64,000 nt of DNA from the NCBI RefSeq assembly GCF_018304765.1, contig NZ_CP072642.1:665501-729500 (forward strand). The letters are read 5' to 3'. The notes under the pieces are model-generated. The model was given only the letters and a program-made list of their open reading frames with translations, ran no database searches and was not told where the DNA came from. Below are positions 33,815 through 42,639 of the stretch, piece by piece. The stretch comes from Chloracidobacterium sp. N. GTDB lineage: Bacteria; Acidobacteriota; Blastocatellia; Chloracidobacteriales; Chloracidobacteriaceae. Made by a program: the position numbers and the translations under genes. Every line of letters starts with the position of its first letter. Within the stretch, counting starts at the first letter, position 1.

Positions 33815-35199
33815 ACCGCCCGCAGCGGGACGGGCAGCGGATACTTGCCGGTATAGCAGGCCGTACAGAACTGGAGCCCCTCATCCGCGCCACAGGCGGC
33901 CAGCAACCCTTCGTGGCTCAGGTAGCCCAGGCTGTCGGCATTGATGTATTGCCGGATGGCTTCCGTGGACTGGTTGGCGGCAATCAGCTCCGCCGTGGAG
34001 GGTGTGTCCACACCGTAGTAGCAGGGGGAAATGGTCGGCGGACAGCTTATCCGCAGGTGGACTTCCCGCGCCCCGGTCTGGCGGAGCATCTCGACAATCT
34101 TCCGGCTGGTCGTGCCGCGCACCAGCGAGTCATCCACCAGGACGACGCGCCGCCCCTCAATCAGATCGCGCACGGGATTGAGTTTGACCTTGACGCCAAA
34201 GTTGCGGATGGACTGCGTCGGCTCGATGAAGGTGCGGCCGATGTAGTGGTTGCGTACGAGTCCGAACCGGAAGTTGATGCCCGACTGCGCCGCATAGCCA
34301 ATCGCGGCGGCTACACCGGAGTCCGGGACCGGAACGACGATGTCGGCTTCGACGGGCTGTTCCCGGGCCAGTTGCTTGCCCATTTTGTGGCGGCTTTTGT
34401 TGACGCTACGCCCGTAGATGCGGCTGTCCGGGCGCGCAAAATACACGTGCTCGAAAATGCAGAAGGCCGGCGTCTGGGGCGGCAGCGGATATTCGGCCTG
34501 CACGCCTTCCCGGTTGACGGCCAGAATTTCGCCCGGCGCAATGTCGCGGATGTAGGTCGCGCCGATGAGGTCAAAGGCACAGGTTTCCGAGGCCACCACC
34601 GTCGCTCCGTCCAGCTCGCCCAGGCACAGCGGGCGGAAACCACGCGGGTCGCGCACGACAAACAGGCTGTCCGGTGTGAGGATGAGAATGGAGTACGCAC
34701 CTTCGAGTTCCCGGAAAACATCGGCAATCGCCTGCTGAAGGTGCGGCTGGCGTGACCGGGCGAGTTTGTGCAGGACGACTTCGGTATCGCTGGTCGAGGA
34801 AAAAATCGCACCTTCCCGCTCCAGTTCGGCGCGCATGGCCTCTGCAAAGGGGAAGTTCCCGTTGTGACAGATCGCCAGTTCACCCCGGTGGCATTTGATG
34901 GAGAACGGCTGGGCTTCGTTGAGGCTGACTTCTCCGGCGGTCGAGTACCGGACGTGCCCGATGGCGCAGTGGCCGGGCAGCCTGTCCAGGACCGGCTCGG
35001 TGAAGATTTCATTGACTTCACCCATGCCGCGTACGGCATGCAGGCGCTGTCCGTCACTCGTCACGATGCCGACGGATTCCTGCCCGCGGTGCTGCAGGGA
35101 ATAGAGACCCAGGTAGGTGAGCCGGGCCGCTTCGGGATGCCCCCAGATGCCGAACACCCCACATTCTTCACGCAGCTTGTCCTGATACCAATCGTGCAC
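33793..35199 (-). CDS. purF: Amidophosphoribosyltransferase PurF
   Basis: First committed enzyme of purine synthesis, making phosphoribosylamine from PRPP and glutamine. 468 aa. The short propeptide MHDWYQDKLREE precedes the nucleophile Cys13 of the Ntn glutaminase domain (CGVFGIWGH). LQHRGQESVGI and GHVRYSTAG follow. The PRPP motif VVLVDDSLVRGTTSRK is intact. Iron-sulphur ligand cysteines are present in FCIFEHVYF, SCPPTISPC and FCTACYTGKY, so it is the Fe-S, propeptide-containing type known from Bacillus. The start is a GTG with GGAG at nine bases. The extreme C-terminus lies in a 13-bp tandem repeat. Confidence 0.97.
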   Translation of the reverse strand: MHDWYQDKLREECGVFGIWGHPEAARLTYLGLYSLQHRGQESVGIVTSDGQRLHAVRGMGEVNEIFTEPVLDRLPGHCAIGHVRYSTAGEVSLNEAQPFSIKCHRGELAICHNGNFPFAEAMRAELEREGAIFSSTSDTEVVLHKLARSRQPHLQQAIADVFRELEGAYSILILTPDSLFVVRDPRGFRPLCLGELDGATVVASETCAFDLIGATYIRDIAPGEILAVNREGVQAEYPLPPQTPAFCIFEHVYFARPDSRIYGRSVNKSRHKMGKQLAREQPVEADIVVPVPDSGVAAAIGYAAQSGINFRFGLVRNHYIGRTFIEPTQSIRNFGVKVKLNPVRDLIEGRRVVLVDDSLVRGTTSRKIVEMLRQTGAREVHLRISCPPTISPCYYGVDTPSTAELIAANQSTEAIRQYINADSLGYLSHEGLLAACGADEGLQFCTACYTGKYPLPVPLRAVGRSHRA

Positions 35200-35279
35200 C
35201 GCCAGACTCCATCGGTTTCATTCGCGCCTGGACCAGCGTCACCGGCGACCGTTGCTCCGTCCACAGGGTCAGACGCCGC

Positions 35280-35480
35280 TCAGGGAATGAAGTAAAAAAG
35301 CCAACTGATGACCAGCCCGACGCCGACAAAAGCGCCGAATGTTTTGAGGCCATACAGACATCGCTCACGGGTGGTTTCGGCTTCGTTGGTGATGGCGGCC
35401 AGGACCGTGGAGGTAAGCGCCGCAAAGGCCGTCATGACGAGAAAGTGCATGGTTTCAGTTCCGCGCCGGTCAGCGACCAT
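35280..35480 (-). CDS. Small membrane protein, 66 aa
   Basis: A 66-aa (or 56-aa from ATG 35450) protein with two hydrophobic segments, FLVMTAFAALTSTVLAAI and FGAFVGVGLVISWLFYFI, separated by a charged loop (NEAETTRERCLYGLK). The ATG at 35480 overlaps the stop of the upstream membrane-protein gene (TGATG), and AAAGG lies nine bases before it, so the two are translationally coupled. The same two-helix layout is common among small conserved acidobacterial proteins. Function unknown. Confidence 0.65.
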   Translation of the reverse strand: MVADRRGTETMHFLVMTAFAALTSTVLAAITNEAETTRERCLYGLKTFGAFVGVGLVISWLFYFIP

Positions 35481-35941
35481 CAGGCTTTGCGACCTTTGGC
35501 AATGTCAAACACATCGAACATCACCAGGTAGTTGAGCAGTCCGGCGACGACAAGAAAATACGTGCCGTATTCGTAGGTTGCGGCTTTGAACTCAAAGCTG
35601 ACGCCAAAGCCAAGCCCCCGCAGTATTGGCTGAAGGACACCGATACCCATCTGGCCGAGGAGGCAGACCTTCGACAGGACATCCCGCAGTCCGAGCAGTT
35701 CGTCCGGGTCAAAGGGGGAGTAGAGGTGTCCGCGCATCCACAGTCCCAGCACGACCATCGTGTAGATGCTGCCGCCGATGAGCACGGCGCGCCCGTAGCG
35801 TCCCAGCAGGCCGTGCCCCAGTCCGGGCACCAGCCAGGCCGCCAGGCAGACCACAACCTGTCGCGGCAGGGAGACCGGAGCGAGGGTGGCAACCGGCGGC
35901 TGCTTCGGATCAAGGGGTGGAGCGTCAGAGGTTGGCATCAT
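35480..35941 (-). CDS. DUF6677-like membrane protein
   Basis: A 153-aa protein with a proline-rich N-terminus (about 35 residues) and four hydrophobic segments. The opening VVVCLAAWLVPGLGHGLLGRYGRAVLIGG is the pattern I associate with DUF6677, though only from memory. The open frame begins at 36052; ATG 35941 (or the next codon, 35938) was chosen because the earlier part lies in the nrnA region. It sits between nrnA and the small membrane protein in one minus-strand run. Confidence 0.7.
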   Translation of the reverse strand: MMPTSDAPPLDPKQPPVATLAPVSLPRQVVVCLAAWLVPGLGHGLLGRYGRAVLIGGSIYTMVVLGLWMRGHLYSPFDPDELLGLRDVLSKVCLLGQMGIGVLQPILRGLGFGVSFEFKAATYEYGTYFLVVAGLLNYLVMFDVFDIAKGRKA

Positions 35942-35958
35942 GGTGTGGGGCAAAGACC

Positions 35959-36927
35959 TCAGTCGGCGGCTCGGGAGGCCGTCCCAAGCGCCGACTGCAA
36001 CGAAGATAAAACGCGGTCCGCAACGCTGTCCTGGGTGCCGATGACAGTGCACCCGGAAGCATATTTGTGTCCGCCGCCGCCGAAACGTTCCGCAATTTTC
36101 GACACATCCACGTTGCCTTTGGAGCGCAGGCTGATGCGGAACTGTCCCGGATGAATTTCCTTGAAGAACACGGCGGCTTCGACATCCCGGATGGAAAGCG
36201 GGTGATTGACAATGCCTTCGAGGTCATCTTCGGTGGCATCGGCGGCTTCCATCATCTCACGGGTCATCGTCACCCAGGCCACCCGCCCGCTTTCGTCCCG
36301 TTGCAGCGTTGACAGGACACTGCCCAGCAGTTTGATTTTGCCGAACGAGTGGGACTCGTACAGCGCGCGGGCCACATGCGCCGGACGCGCCCCGCGCCGT
36401 ACCAGCTCGGAGGCAATTTTGAAGGTGCGTTCGGTGGTGTTGGCGTAGTGGAACGAGCCGGTGTCCGACAGCAGTGCTGCATAGACGCACTCGGCAATCG
36501 GTTGGTTGATGTTGACGCCCAGGGCCTTGCAGAGGTTGTACATCATTTCGCCCACGGCGGCGGCCGTGGCGTCAATCCAGTTGATATGCCCGAACAGTGC
36601 GGTCGTGGTGTGGTGGTCAATGTTGACGATGAACTGTTTTTCGAGCCCCGGCAGACCCGGACGGTCCAGATCACTGCATTCGATGACAAATGCAGCGTCG
36701 TATGGTTCGTCAATCGCCGGGCGAACCTGCACTTCCCCTGCGCCGGGTAACTCCTGATAGGCCGGTGGAATCGGGTCGCGCATCACCACGACGACATCTT
36801 TGTGCAGCGCGCGTAGCCCCCAGTAAAGTGCCAGTGAGGAACCAGTGCTGTCACCGTCGGGACGGGCATGACCGGTGATCAGAAAGCGGTGCTTCGACTC
36901 GATGAGTTCGACCACCTGACTGAGCAT
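35959..36927 (-). CDS. nrnA: DHH-family oligoribonuclease / pAp phosphatase NrnA
   Basis: A 322-aa DHH/DHHA1 phosphoesterase that degrades short RNA oligonucleotides and dephosphorylates 3'-phosphoadenosine 5'-phosphate. Metal motifs: GHARPDGDSTGSSLAL (HxRPDGD, residues about 20-26), FVIECSDLDRP, and NIDHHTT (DHH). The C-terminal DHHA1 motif GGGGHKYASGC is clear. It follows rbfA with 66 bases between, the usual rbfA-nrnA association. No truB is seen next to it. Confidence 0.94.
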   Translation of the reverse strand: MLSQVVELIESKHRFLITGHARPDGDSTGSSLALYWGLRALHKDVVVVMRDPIPPAYQELPGAGEVQVRPAIDEPYDAAFVIECSDLDRPGLPGLEKQFIVNIDHHTTTALFGHINWIDATAAAVGEMMYNLCKALGVNINQPIAECVYAALLSDTGSFHYANTTERTFKIASELVRRGARPAHVARALYESHSFGKIKLLGSVLSTLQRDESGRVAWVTMTREMMEAADATEDDLEGIVNHPLSIRDVEAAVFFKEIHPGQFRISLRSKGNVDVSKIAERFGGGGHKYASGCTVIGTQDSVADRVLSSLQSALGTASRAAD

Positions 36928-36993
36928 AGGGCTTCAACTCCGTACATAGGGAATCCAACCAAGACAACCCGCGCCAGAGCGCACCCACGGCGG

Positions 36994-37416
36994 TCAGGGG
37001 CTGGGGGCATCGGCCGCGGGCAGGGCATCGGCGGCGTCCAGACGGGAACGCTCCTCGTCCAGAATGGCCTCAATCCGGGAAGCGGAAAGCAGGGTTTTGT
37101 CGAGTACGAAATGCAGGGTCGGCACCCGGTGCAGACCCAGGTGCTGCCCCAGGGCCTGCCGGATGAAGTCCGTGGCCTCATTCAGGGCGCGCACCGTCAC
37201 CGCCAGGTTTGTCTCCCGGCCTCCGTCACTGCTGACATAGACGCGCGCGGCGGTCCCGGCGGCATTGAGGGCGACGTGGTGCACGATCACCGGGTCTACG
37301 CGCTCATCGTCCAGCTCAAAGCGCACGATCTCGTTGATCTCCAGGCGGAAAGCTTCGCACAGGCGTTCGCGGCGGTGGTTCCCCGGTCTCGCAGGCTGGC
37401 TTGCGCGGCGTCGCAT
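36994..37416 (-). CDS. rbfA: Ribosome-binding factor A
   Basis: A 140-aa 30S maturation factor of the RbfA family that acts late in 16S rRNA 5'-end processing. The N-terminus RRRASQPARPGNHRRERL is basic; the KH-like core has FELDDERVDPVIVHHVALNA, ARVYVSSDG and HRVPTLHFVLDKTL. ATG 37416, 23 bases after the infB stop, with TAAGGAGT upstream, was chosen; the open frame extends upstream only because it overlaps infB. The C-terminus ends in an Ala/Asp-rich tail. It belongs to the rimP-nusA-infB-rbfA operon. Confidence 0.92.
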   Translation of the reverse strand: MRRRASQPARPGNHRRERLCEAFRLEINEIVRFELDDERVDPVIVHHVALNAAGTAARVYVSSDGGRETNLAVTVRALNEATDFIRQALGQHLGLHRVPTLHFVLDKTLLSASRIEAILDEERSRLDAADALPAADAPSP

Positions 37417-37438
37417 CGTGGGTGGGTGACTCCTTAGA

Positions 37439-40306
37439 TTACAGCTCCATGGCGGCGTATTTTTCGACGGTGTAACACTCGATGATGTCCCCTTCCTTGA
37501 TGTCCGAAAAACGGTCGAGTCCAATGCCGCACTCGAACCCGGACTTGACCTCCGCGACATCGTCCTTGAACCGGCGCAGCGAGGCAATTTCACCCTCATA
37601 GACCACGACCGAATCCCGGACCAGACGCGCTTTGGCGGCACGTTTGACCAGCCCCTCCAGCACGAAACAGCCGGCCACGTTGCCCACTTTGGGAACTTTC
37701 ACCACCTTGCGCACTTCCGCCCGCCCAAGCTCGACTTCCTTGGTAAGCGGATCGAGCATGCCGATCATGGCTTTGCGCACTTCTTCTTCGACTTTGTAGA
37801 TGACGCTGTGCAGGCGGATGTCCACCCGCTCCTGCTTGGCCAGCTCGGCCACGCGCGGCGCCGGCCGGACGTTGAAGCCGATGATGATGCAGACGTGCGA
37901 CATGTCGTTCGAGGCCGACGCCAGCATGACATCCGATTCCGTGATGGCGCCCACATCCGCCCGAATGACGCGGATGCTGACTTTTTCACTCGAAAGCTTC
38001 TGGAGCGTTTCGCGCAGGGCTTCAACTGACCCCTGCACGTCGGCCTTGAGGATGACAAGCAGTTCCTTGAGCTGTCCGCTCTTCATCTGCTGGTACATGT
38101 CTTCCAGCCCGCGCGCCGCACTGCTCATCAACTGCGCCATGCGCGCTTTGGACTGCCGGTAGTTGGCCAGTTCCTGGGCCCGCGCGGCATCGTCCACCAC
38201 CTGGAACAGGTCGCCGGCTTTGGGGACGCCCTCCAGGCCGAGGACTTCAACCGGAACCGAAGGTCCGGCTTCCGTCACCGACCGGCCGCGATCATCAATC
38301 AGGGCGCGGACACGCCCGAAGTGCAGGCCCACGATGAACGGATCGCCCACCTTGAGCGTCCCCTGCTGAACCAGCACCGAGGCGACGGGACCGCGCCCTT
38401 TGTCGAGCCGCGCTTCGAGGACGACGCCCGAGGCCAGCCGTTTGGTGGGGGCTTTGAGGTCCAGGATGTCGCTTGTGAGCAGGATCATTTCGAGCAGGGC
38501 GTCAAGGTTGCGCCGGTGCTTGGCGGAAATCTCGACCATGACGGTGTCGCCGCCCCATTCCTCACAGATGAGACCGATGTCGGACAGTTCTTTTTTGACG
38601 CGCTCGACGTTGGCCTGGGGTTTGTCAATCTTGTTGATGGCCACGACGATGGGCACTTTGGCGGCCCGGGCATGATCAATGGCTTCGATGGTCTGGGGCA
38701 TCACGCCATCGTCTGCCGCCACGACAATGACGGCCACATCCGCACCTTTGGCCCCGCGCGCCCGCATCATCGTGAAGGCTTCGTGACCGGGCGTGTCCAG
38801 AAAGACGATGCGGCGCAGTTTTTCCCGATTGTCCGGGTCGGGAACTTCGACGCTGTACGCCCCGATGTGCTGGGTAATCCCCCCGGCTTCACCCGCCGCG
38901 ACCCGTGTATTGCGGATGGCATCCAGCAGGCTGGTCTTGCCGTGGTCAACGTGGCCCATAACGGCCACCACCGGCGCACGCGGCTCGATGTCATCGAGGG
39001 CGTCCGTCTCGATGGCCAACGTATCCTGCTGGTCATTGATGATTTCTTCGAGGCTGCGCACCGTAACCTCATAGCCGAACTCACGGGCGACCTCGCGCAT
39101 GGCCTCTTCGGAAAGGGTCTGGTTAATGGTGGCCATGATGCCTTTGGTGAGCAGGATGGCCACAATATCTTTGGGCTTGACGTCTATTTTCTCCGCCAAT
39201 TCCTTGAGGGTTGTGCCCTCAACCACCGTAACCGGTTTGAGTTCCGTAAAAACGGGCTTGAGTTTGGGGGGGGGCGCCGTAAAGCGATCGGGACGGTTCA
39301 GGCTCTTTTCAAAGTCACGTCCGCGGAGGGGCTCGGTGCGCCCTTTGGGTCCGCGCCGTCCGCGTCCACCCCGTGCGCGGTCCTGCGCAGGGGATGGTGG
39401 AACATACGTGGTGCGTGTCGTCGGTGGCGCCGTGATGTCCACCGTGGTGGGCGTGCGGTTGATGGGCGGACGCGCCACGCGACTGTCGCGGGAGTCCGGG
39501 CGCGCCTCCAGGGAACGGGGCGGTCCGCCGGTCCGCTCGGCGTGCGCCGGGTGCTCGGCCGCCGGTAGGCGTGGCGGAGGCACCTGCCGCGACGTCGGAA
39601 CGGTAAAATGCCGAATCACCGGCTGGTTCGGTATGGCTGGTGGTACCGGCTTCGCTGCCGTGCTGCCGCCATTGGGCGGCTGGACCGGGGCTGACGGCGC
39701 CGCCACGGCAATGGTGGTGATGCTCGTGGTTGGCGCGGGTTTCGGCCCCGTGGCTTTCATTTCTGCCGTTTTGGTCGCTGCCGGTGGTGTCTCACCGGGG
39801 GCCATGTCACCCACCGGTTTTGGCTCCGCTGGCGGCGGGGAAAGCGTGACGACGCGCAGCGTGGACTCTGAAGCCGGGGTCTTCACCGGCGAAACAGACA
39901 GTGATTTCGCGGGTGAGGCCGCCGACGCGGCTTCGCGTGCCTGGCTCTCCATTGGCAAACCTGCTTCGGGTCCATGCTTGATGAGCCGGACGCTGGTAGC
40001 GCCGGTGGCCGGTTGGGAGAGCGTCGGGCTGGTTGGCTCGGTGGTGGGGACGGAGGGCGGTGGGACGTTGGGCAGAATGGTTCCTGACGGCAGCTTGACG
40101 AGCTTGCGGGTTGGCTGAAGGGGGGTGTCCGTGGAGGCACGGTTGGGGTTGTAGCGTTCACGTATCCGGTTGGCAACCGCCTGATCAATGCTGCTGGACG
40201 GGACATAGCCGCCACTGACGCCAATCCGCTGAAGGTCTTCGATGATCCGCTTGCTGTCCACCTTGAGTTCCTTGGCGAGCTCGTAAATCCTGATTTTCGT
40301 CGTCAT
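37439..40306 (-). CDS. infB: Translation initiation factor IF-2
   Basis: A 955-aa GTPase that places initiator tRNA on the 30S subunit. IF2_N-like helix bundle [18 protein letters not shown] at the N-terminus, then a very long Pro/Thr/Ala-rich linker (about 60-350), then IF2_N second copy and the G domain: [33 protein letters not shown] and SAKHRR. Domains II and III follow, and the C-terminal domain ends [18 protein letters not shown] run of nine Gs (39266-39274 on the plus strand) lies in the linker just before the G domain. GTP-binding residues are intact. It is third in the rimP-nusA-infB-rbfA-nrnA operon. Confidence 0.97.
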   Translation of the reverse strand: MTTKIRIYELAKELKVDSKRIIEDLQRIGVSGGYVPSSSIDQAVANRIRERYNPNRASTDTPLQPTRKLVKLPSGTILPNVPPPSVPTTEPTSPTLSQPATGATSVRLIKHGPEAGLPMESQAREAASAASPAKSLSVSPVKTPASESTLRVVTLSPPPAEPKPVGDMAPGETPPAATKTAEMKATGPKPAPTTSITTIAVAAPSAPVQPPNGGSTAAKPVPPAIPNQPVIRHFTVPTSRQVPPPRLPAAEHPAHAERTGGPPRSLEARPDSRDSRVARPPINRTPTTVDITAPPTTRTTYVPPSPAQDRARGGRGRRGPKGRTEPLRGRDFEKSLNRPDRFTAPPPKLKPVFTELKPVTVVEGTTLKELAEKIDVKPKDIVAILLTKGIMATINQTLSEEAMREVAREFGYEVTVRSLEEIINDQQDTLAIETDALDDIEPRAPVVAVMGHVDHGKTSLLDAIRNTRVAAGEAGGITQHIGAYSVEVPDPDNREKLRRIVFLDTPGHEAFTMMRARGAKGADVAVIVVAADDGVMPQTIEAIDHARAAKVPIVVAINKIDKPQANVERVKKELSDIGLICEEWGGDTVMVEISAKHRRNLDALLEMILLTSDILDLKAPTKRLASGVVLEARLDKGRGPVASVLVQQGTLKVGDPFIVGLHFGRVRALIDDRGRSVTEAGPSVPVEVLGLEGVPKAGDLFQVVDDAARAQELANYRQSKARMAQLMSSAARGLEDMYQQMKSGQLKELLVILKADVQGSVEALRETLQKLSSEKVSIRVIRADVGAITESDVMLASASNDMSHVCIIIGFNVRPAPRVAELAKQERVDIRLHSVIYKVEEEVRKAMIGMLDPLTKEVELGRAEVRKVVKVPKVGNVAGCFVLEGLVKRAAKARLVRDSVVVYEGEIASLRRFKDDVAEVKSGFECGIGLDRFSDIKEGDIIECYTVEKYAAMEL

Positions 40307-40362
40307 GCGCGTTCCCTACCCTCCCTTTCCAACACTGGTTCCAGTCCGCCGGCCGCGGAGAC

Positions 40363-41877
40363 TCAGGCGCCCGGCTGAGGCTCCGGCTCACCCTCTGGCG
40401 CGATGGCGTCTGTCGCCGGATGGCCCGGCGCCGCTGCGGCCGGAGCAGCGGTAGTGTCCGTTGAGGTTGGTGCGTCAGCGGTGGCCGCGGACTGGAGGGA
40501 CACATCGGCCGTGCCCTCCGGCGTCGCTTCCGCCCCGGCTTCATGCTCTGGTGCTGCTTCCACTTCCGCCGTTTCAGATGTGGATTCAGATGCGGAGGTT
40601 TCGTCTGTATCAGGCGGCGGCAGGAGTTGTCTGGCCTGCTCAATCAGCGCCACAGCTTCATCGAAGCTGATGTCCAGGATACTGGCCACATCGTTGAGAT
40701 TGGCATCGGCCAACTCTTCGAGGGTGGCAATCCCGGCTTTCTGCAAATACTGGGCATAGGCCGGATTGAGGGTCGTCAAATCGGTCAGCGGAACGTCCGG
40801 CCGTGAGAGCAGGGACTGGAACTGGCTGGCCACTTCGCGTTTCATTTCCGCATCGCTGCGGATGTCAATGTTCCACCCCACCAGTTTCGAGGCCAGCCGG
40901 ACGTTCTGCCCCCGTTTGCCGATGGCCAGACTGAGCTGTGATTCCTCAACAATGACTTCGAGGCGCTGGTTGGTGAAATCGGTAATCTGGACGCGGCTCA
41001 CCTTGGCCGGGGACAGCGCATTGGCGGCAAACACCACCGGGTCTTCCGACCACGGAATGATGTCAATCTTTTCGCCGCGCAGTTCCCGGATGACAGCCTG
41101 CACGCGCGAACCCTTCATCCCGACACAGGCACCCACCGGGTCCACGTCCGGGTCATTCGAGGCCACGCCTACCTTCGCCCGCTCGCCGGGTTCCCGCGCC
41201 GCCGCCTTGATGGTCACGGTTCCATCGTAGATTTCAGGGACTTCCATCTCGAACAGCCGCTTGAGCAGTTCGGGACTGGTGCGCGAAACGTGAACCTGCG
41301 GCCCCTTGGCATCTTTCGTCACCTGGGTGATGACGACGCGCACCCGGTCGTTCTGGCTGAAGTTTTCCGCCGGCGACTGTTCGGAGCGGGGAAGCAGGGC
41401 TTCCGTGCGCCCGATGTCGAGAATGATATTGCCCCGCTCAAAGCGTTTGACGACGCCGTGGACAATCTCCCCCACGCGCCCGATGTATTCGTTGTAGATG
41501 TTTTCGCGTTCGGCTTCCCGAACCTTCTGGACGATGATTTGTTTGGCCGTCTGCGCGGCGATGCGGCCGAGTTCCTCGAAGCGGTCCTGCCGTGGTTCGT
41601 AGAGCACGTCGCCAATTTCAGCCGTTTCGTCCGCCTGGAGGGCTTCCTCCAGCGAGACTTCCGTTTCCGGGGAGACGACGACATCGGTCACGCGCTTGGC
41701 CGCATAAAGTTCCATGCGGTGGCTTTCCTCGCTGTAAATGGCCACGAGGTTTTCATTCGACTTGAAGTGCCGCCGGGCCGCGGCCGTCACCGCATCCTGA
41801 AGGGCCTCGATGATGGTGCGCGGGTCAATGTTTTTGTCCCGGCTGATAGCCTGAATCTGCTCTGACAGTATGGACAT
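40363..41877 (-). CDS. nusA: Transcription elongation/termination factor NusA
   Basis: A 504-aa RNA-polymerase-associated factor. The N-terminal domain starts MSILSEQIQAISRDKNIDP. S1 region has RVGEIVHGVVKRFERGNIIL. KH1 has VGMKGSRVQAVIREL and KH2 has AIGKRGQNVRLAS. The helix-hairpin-helix after 350 (LQKAGIATLEELADAN) is followed by an acidic, Ser/Thr/Ala/Glu-rich tail of about 90 residues that replaces the C-terminal repeat domains of E. coli NusA. It lies 28 bases after rimP, and infB starts 56 bases later. Confidence 0.96.
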   Translation of the reverse strand: MSILSEQIQAISRDKNIDPRTIIEALQDAVTAAARRHFKSNENLVAIYSEESHRMELYAAKRVTDVVVSPETEVSLEEALQADETAEIGDVLYEPRQDRFEELGRIAAQTAKQIIVQKVREAERENIYNEYIGRVGEIVHGVVKRFERGNIILDIGRTEALLPRSEQSPAENFSQNDRVRVVITQVTKDAKGPQVHVSRTSPELLKRLFEMEVPEIYDGTVTIKAAAREPGERAKVGVASNDPDVDPVGACVGMKGSRVQAVIRELRGEKIDIIPWSEDPVVFAANALSPAKVSRVQITDFTNQRLEVIVEESQLSLAIGKRGQNVRLASKLVGWNIDIRSDAEMKREVASQFQSLLSRPDVPLTDLTTLNPAYAQYLQKAGIATLEELADANLNDVASILDISFDEAVALIEQARQLLPPPDTDETSASESTSETAEVEAAPEHEAGAEATPEGTADVSLQSAATADAPTSTDTTAAPAAAAPGHPATDAIAPEGEPEPQPGA

Positions 41878-41904
41878 AGCTTGCTTGCCTCCGTCTGGAC
41901 ACCG

Positions 41905-42438
41905 CTACGGTCTGGTATCCGCCGCTTCCCTTCCGCGTTCCCGTTCACGCGCCGCGCGTTTTTCTTCCGCCACGCGAAAGAGGTCTTCTGCCGTGACTTC
42001 GAGTTGGGCCTGCGCAATGTCGGAAAGCGCAATGGGTGTTTCCGCGCCCGTCTCATCGCACAGGACAATGACCGGTCCCTCTCCGGTCCGGACGGCACCA
42101 ATCCGCCCGCGAAACAGCCGCCTGCCGTTGCGCGCCACCGTCGTCCGCAGCCGCACGCGATGACCGGTAAACCGTTGGTAGTCGGCCAACCGGTACAACT
42201 CCCGTTCAACACCGGGTGAGGAAACTTCCAGCGTGTAGGCCGTAGGCACCGCATCCAGGGCATCGAGATGTTCGCCGATCCGCCGACTGAGCGCCGCGCA
42301 CTGGTCGAGTGTAACGCCGTTGGGGTGGTCCACCACGACGCGCAGCAGACGCCGCCGGCCGGCTCCTTTCATCTCACAAACGACAAACTCGAATCCATCC
42401 TGCGTCACGAGGCGTTCGATGGTTTCGGCAATGTCCAA
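41905..42438 (-). CDS. rimP: Ribosome maturation factor RimP
   Basis: A 177-aa 30S assembly factor. The core motifs are FEFVVCEMKGAGRRRLLRVV, HPNGVTLDQCAALSRRI and the family signature YTLEVSSPGVERELYR. The C-terminal Sm-like domain follows, ending in a charged tail. No ATG lies in frame at the right place; the TTG at 42436-42438 (MDIAETIERL) has GAGGAA nine bases upstream and gives the normal family length, so it was chosen over the longer frame to 42588. It is the first gene of the operon, served by the promoter at 42572-42599. Confidence 0.9.
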   Translation of the reverse strand: MDIAETIERLVTQDGFEFVVCEMKGAGRRRLLRVVVDHPNGVTLDQCAALSRRIGEHLDALDAVPTAYTLEVSSPGVERELYRLADYQRFTGHRVRLRTTVARNGRRLFRGRIGAVRTGEGPVIVLCDETGAETPIALSDIAQAQLEVTAEDLFRVAEEKRAARERERGREAADTRP

Positions 42439-42571
42439 GCTCTGGTTCCTCGGTGCTGAAGTCGTGAGGGCGACCGAATCCAACCGCCCCCTCACCGTCC
42501 TGTGCCGTCGGGCGTCTGGCAGGCGTTCACCGTCATGCTCCGCCTGTCTGCGCACCCAAAATAAGTCGTTC

Positions 42572-42599
42572 AGTATAAACAACTGCAATAAAAGGGCAA
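42572..42599 (-). promoter_or_regulatory. Sigma70-type promoter for rimP-nusA-infB operon
   Basis: On the minus strand TTGCCC (42594-42599) and TATACT (42572-42577) are separated by 16 bases, in an AT-rich patch in otherwise GC-rich DNA. The -10 box matches five of six consensus bases, the -35 four of six. A transcript starting near 42565 would have a leader of about 125 bases before the rimP TTG. Confidence 0.6.
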
Positions 42600-42639
42600 G
42601 GGCCGGTGCCCCGAATGCGGAAGGGAACGCCGTCCGGTT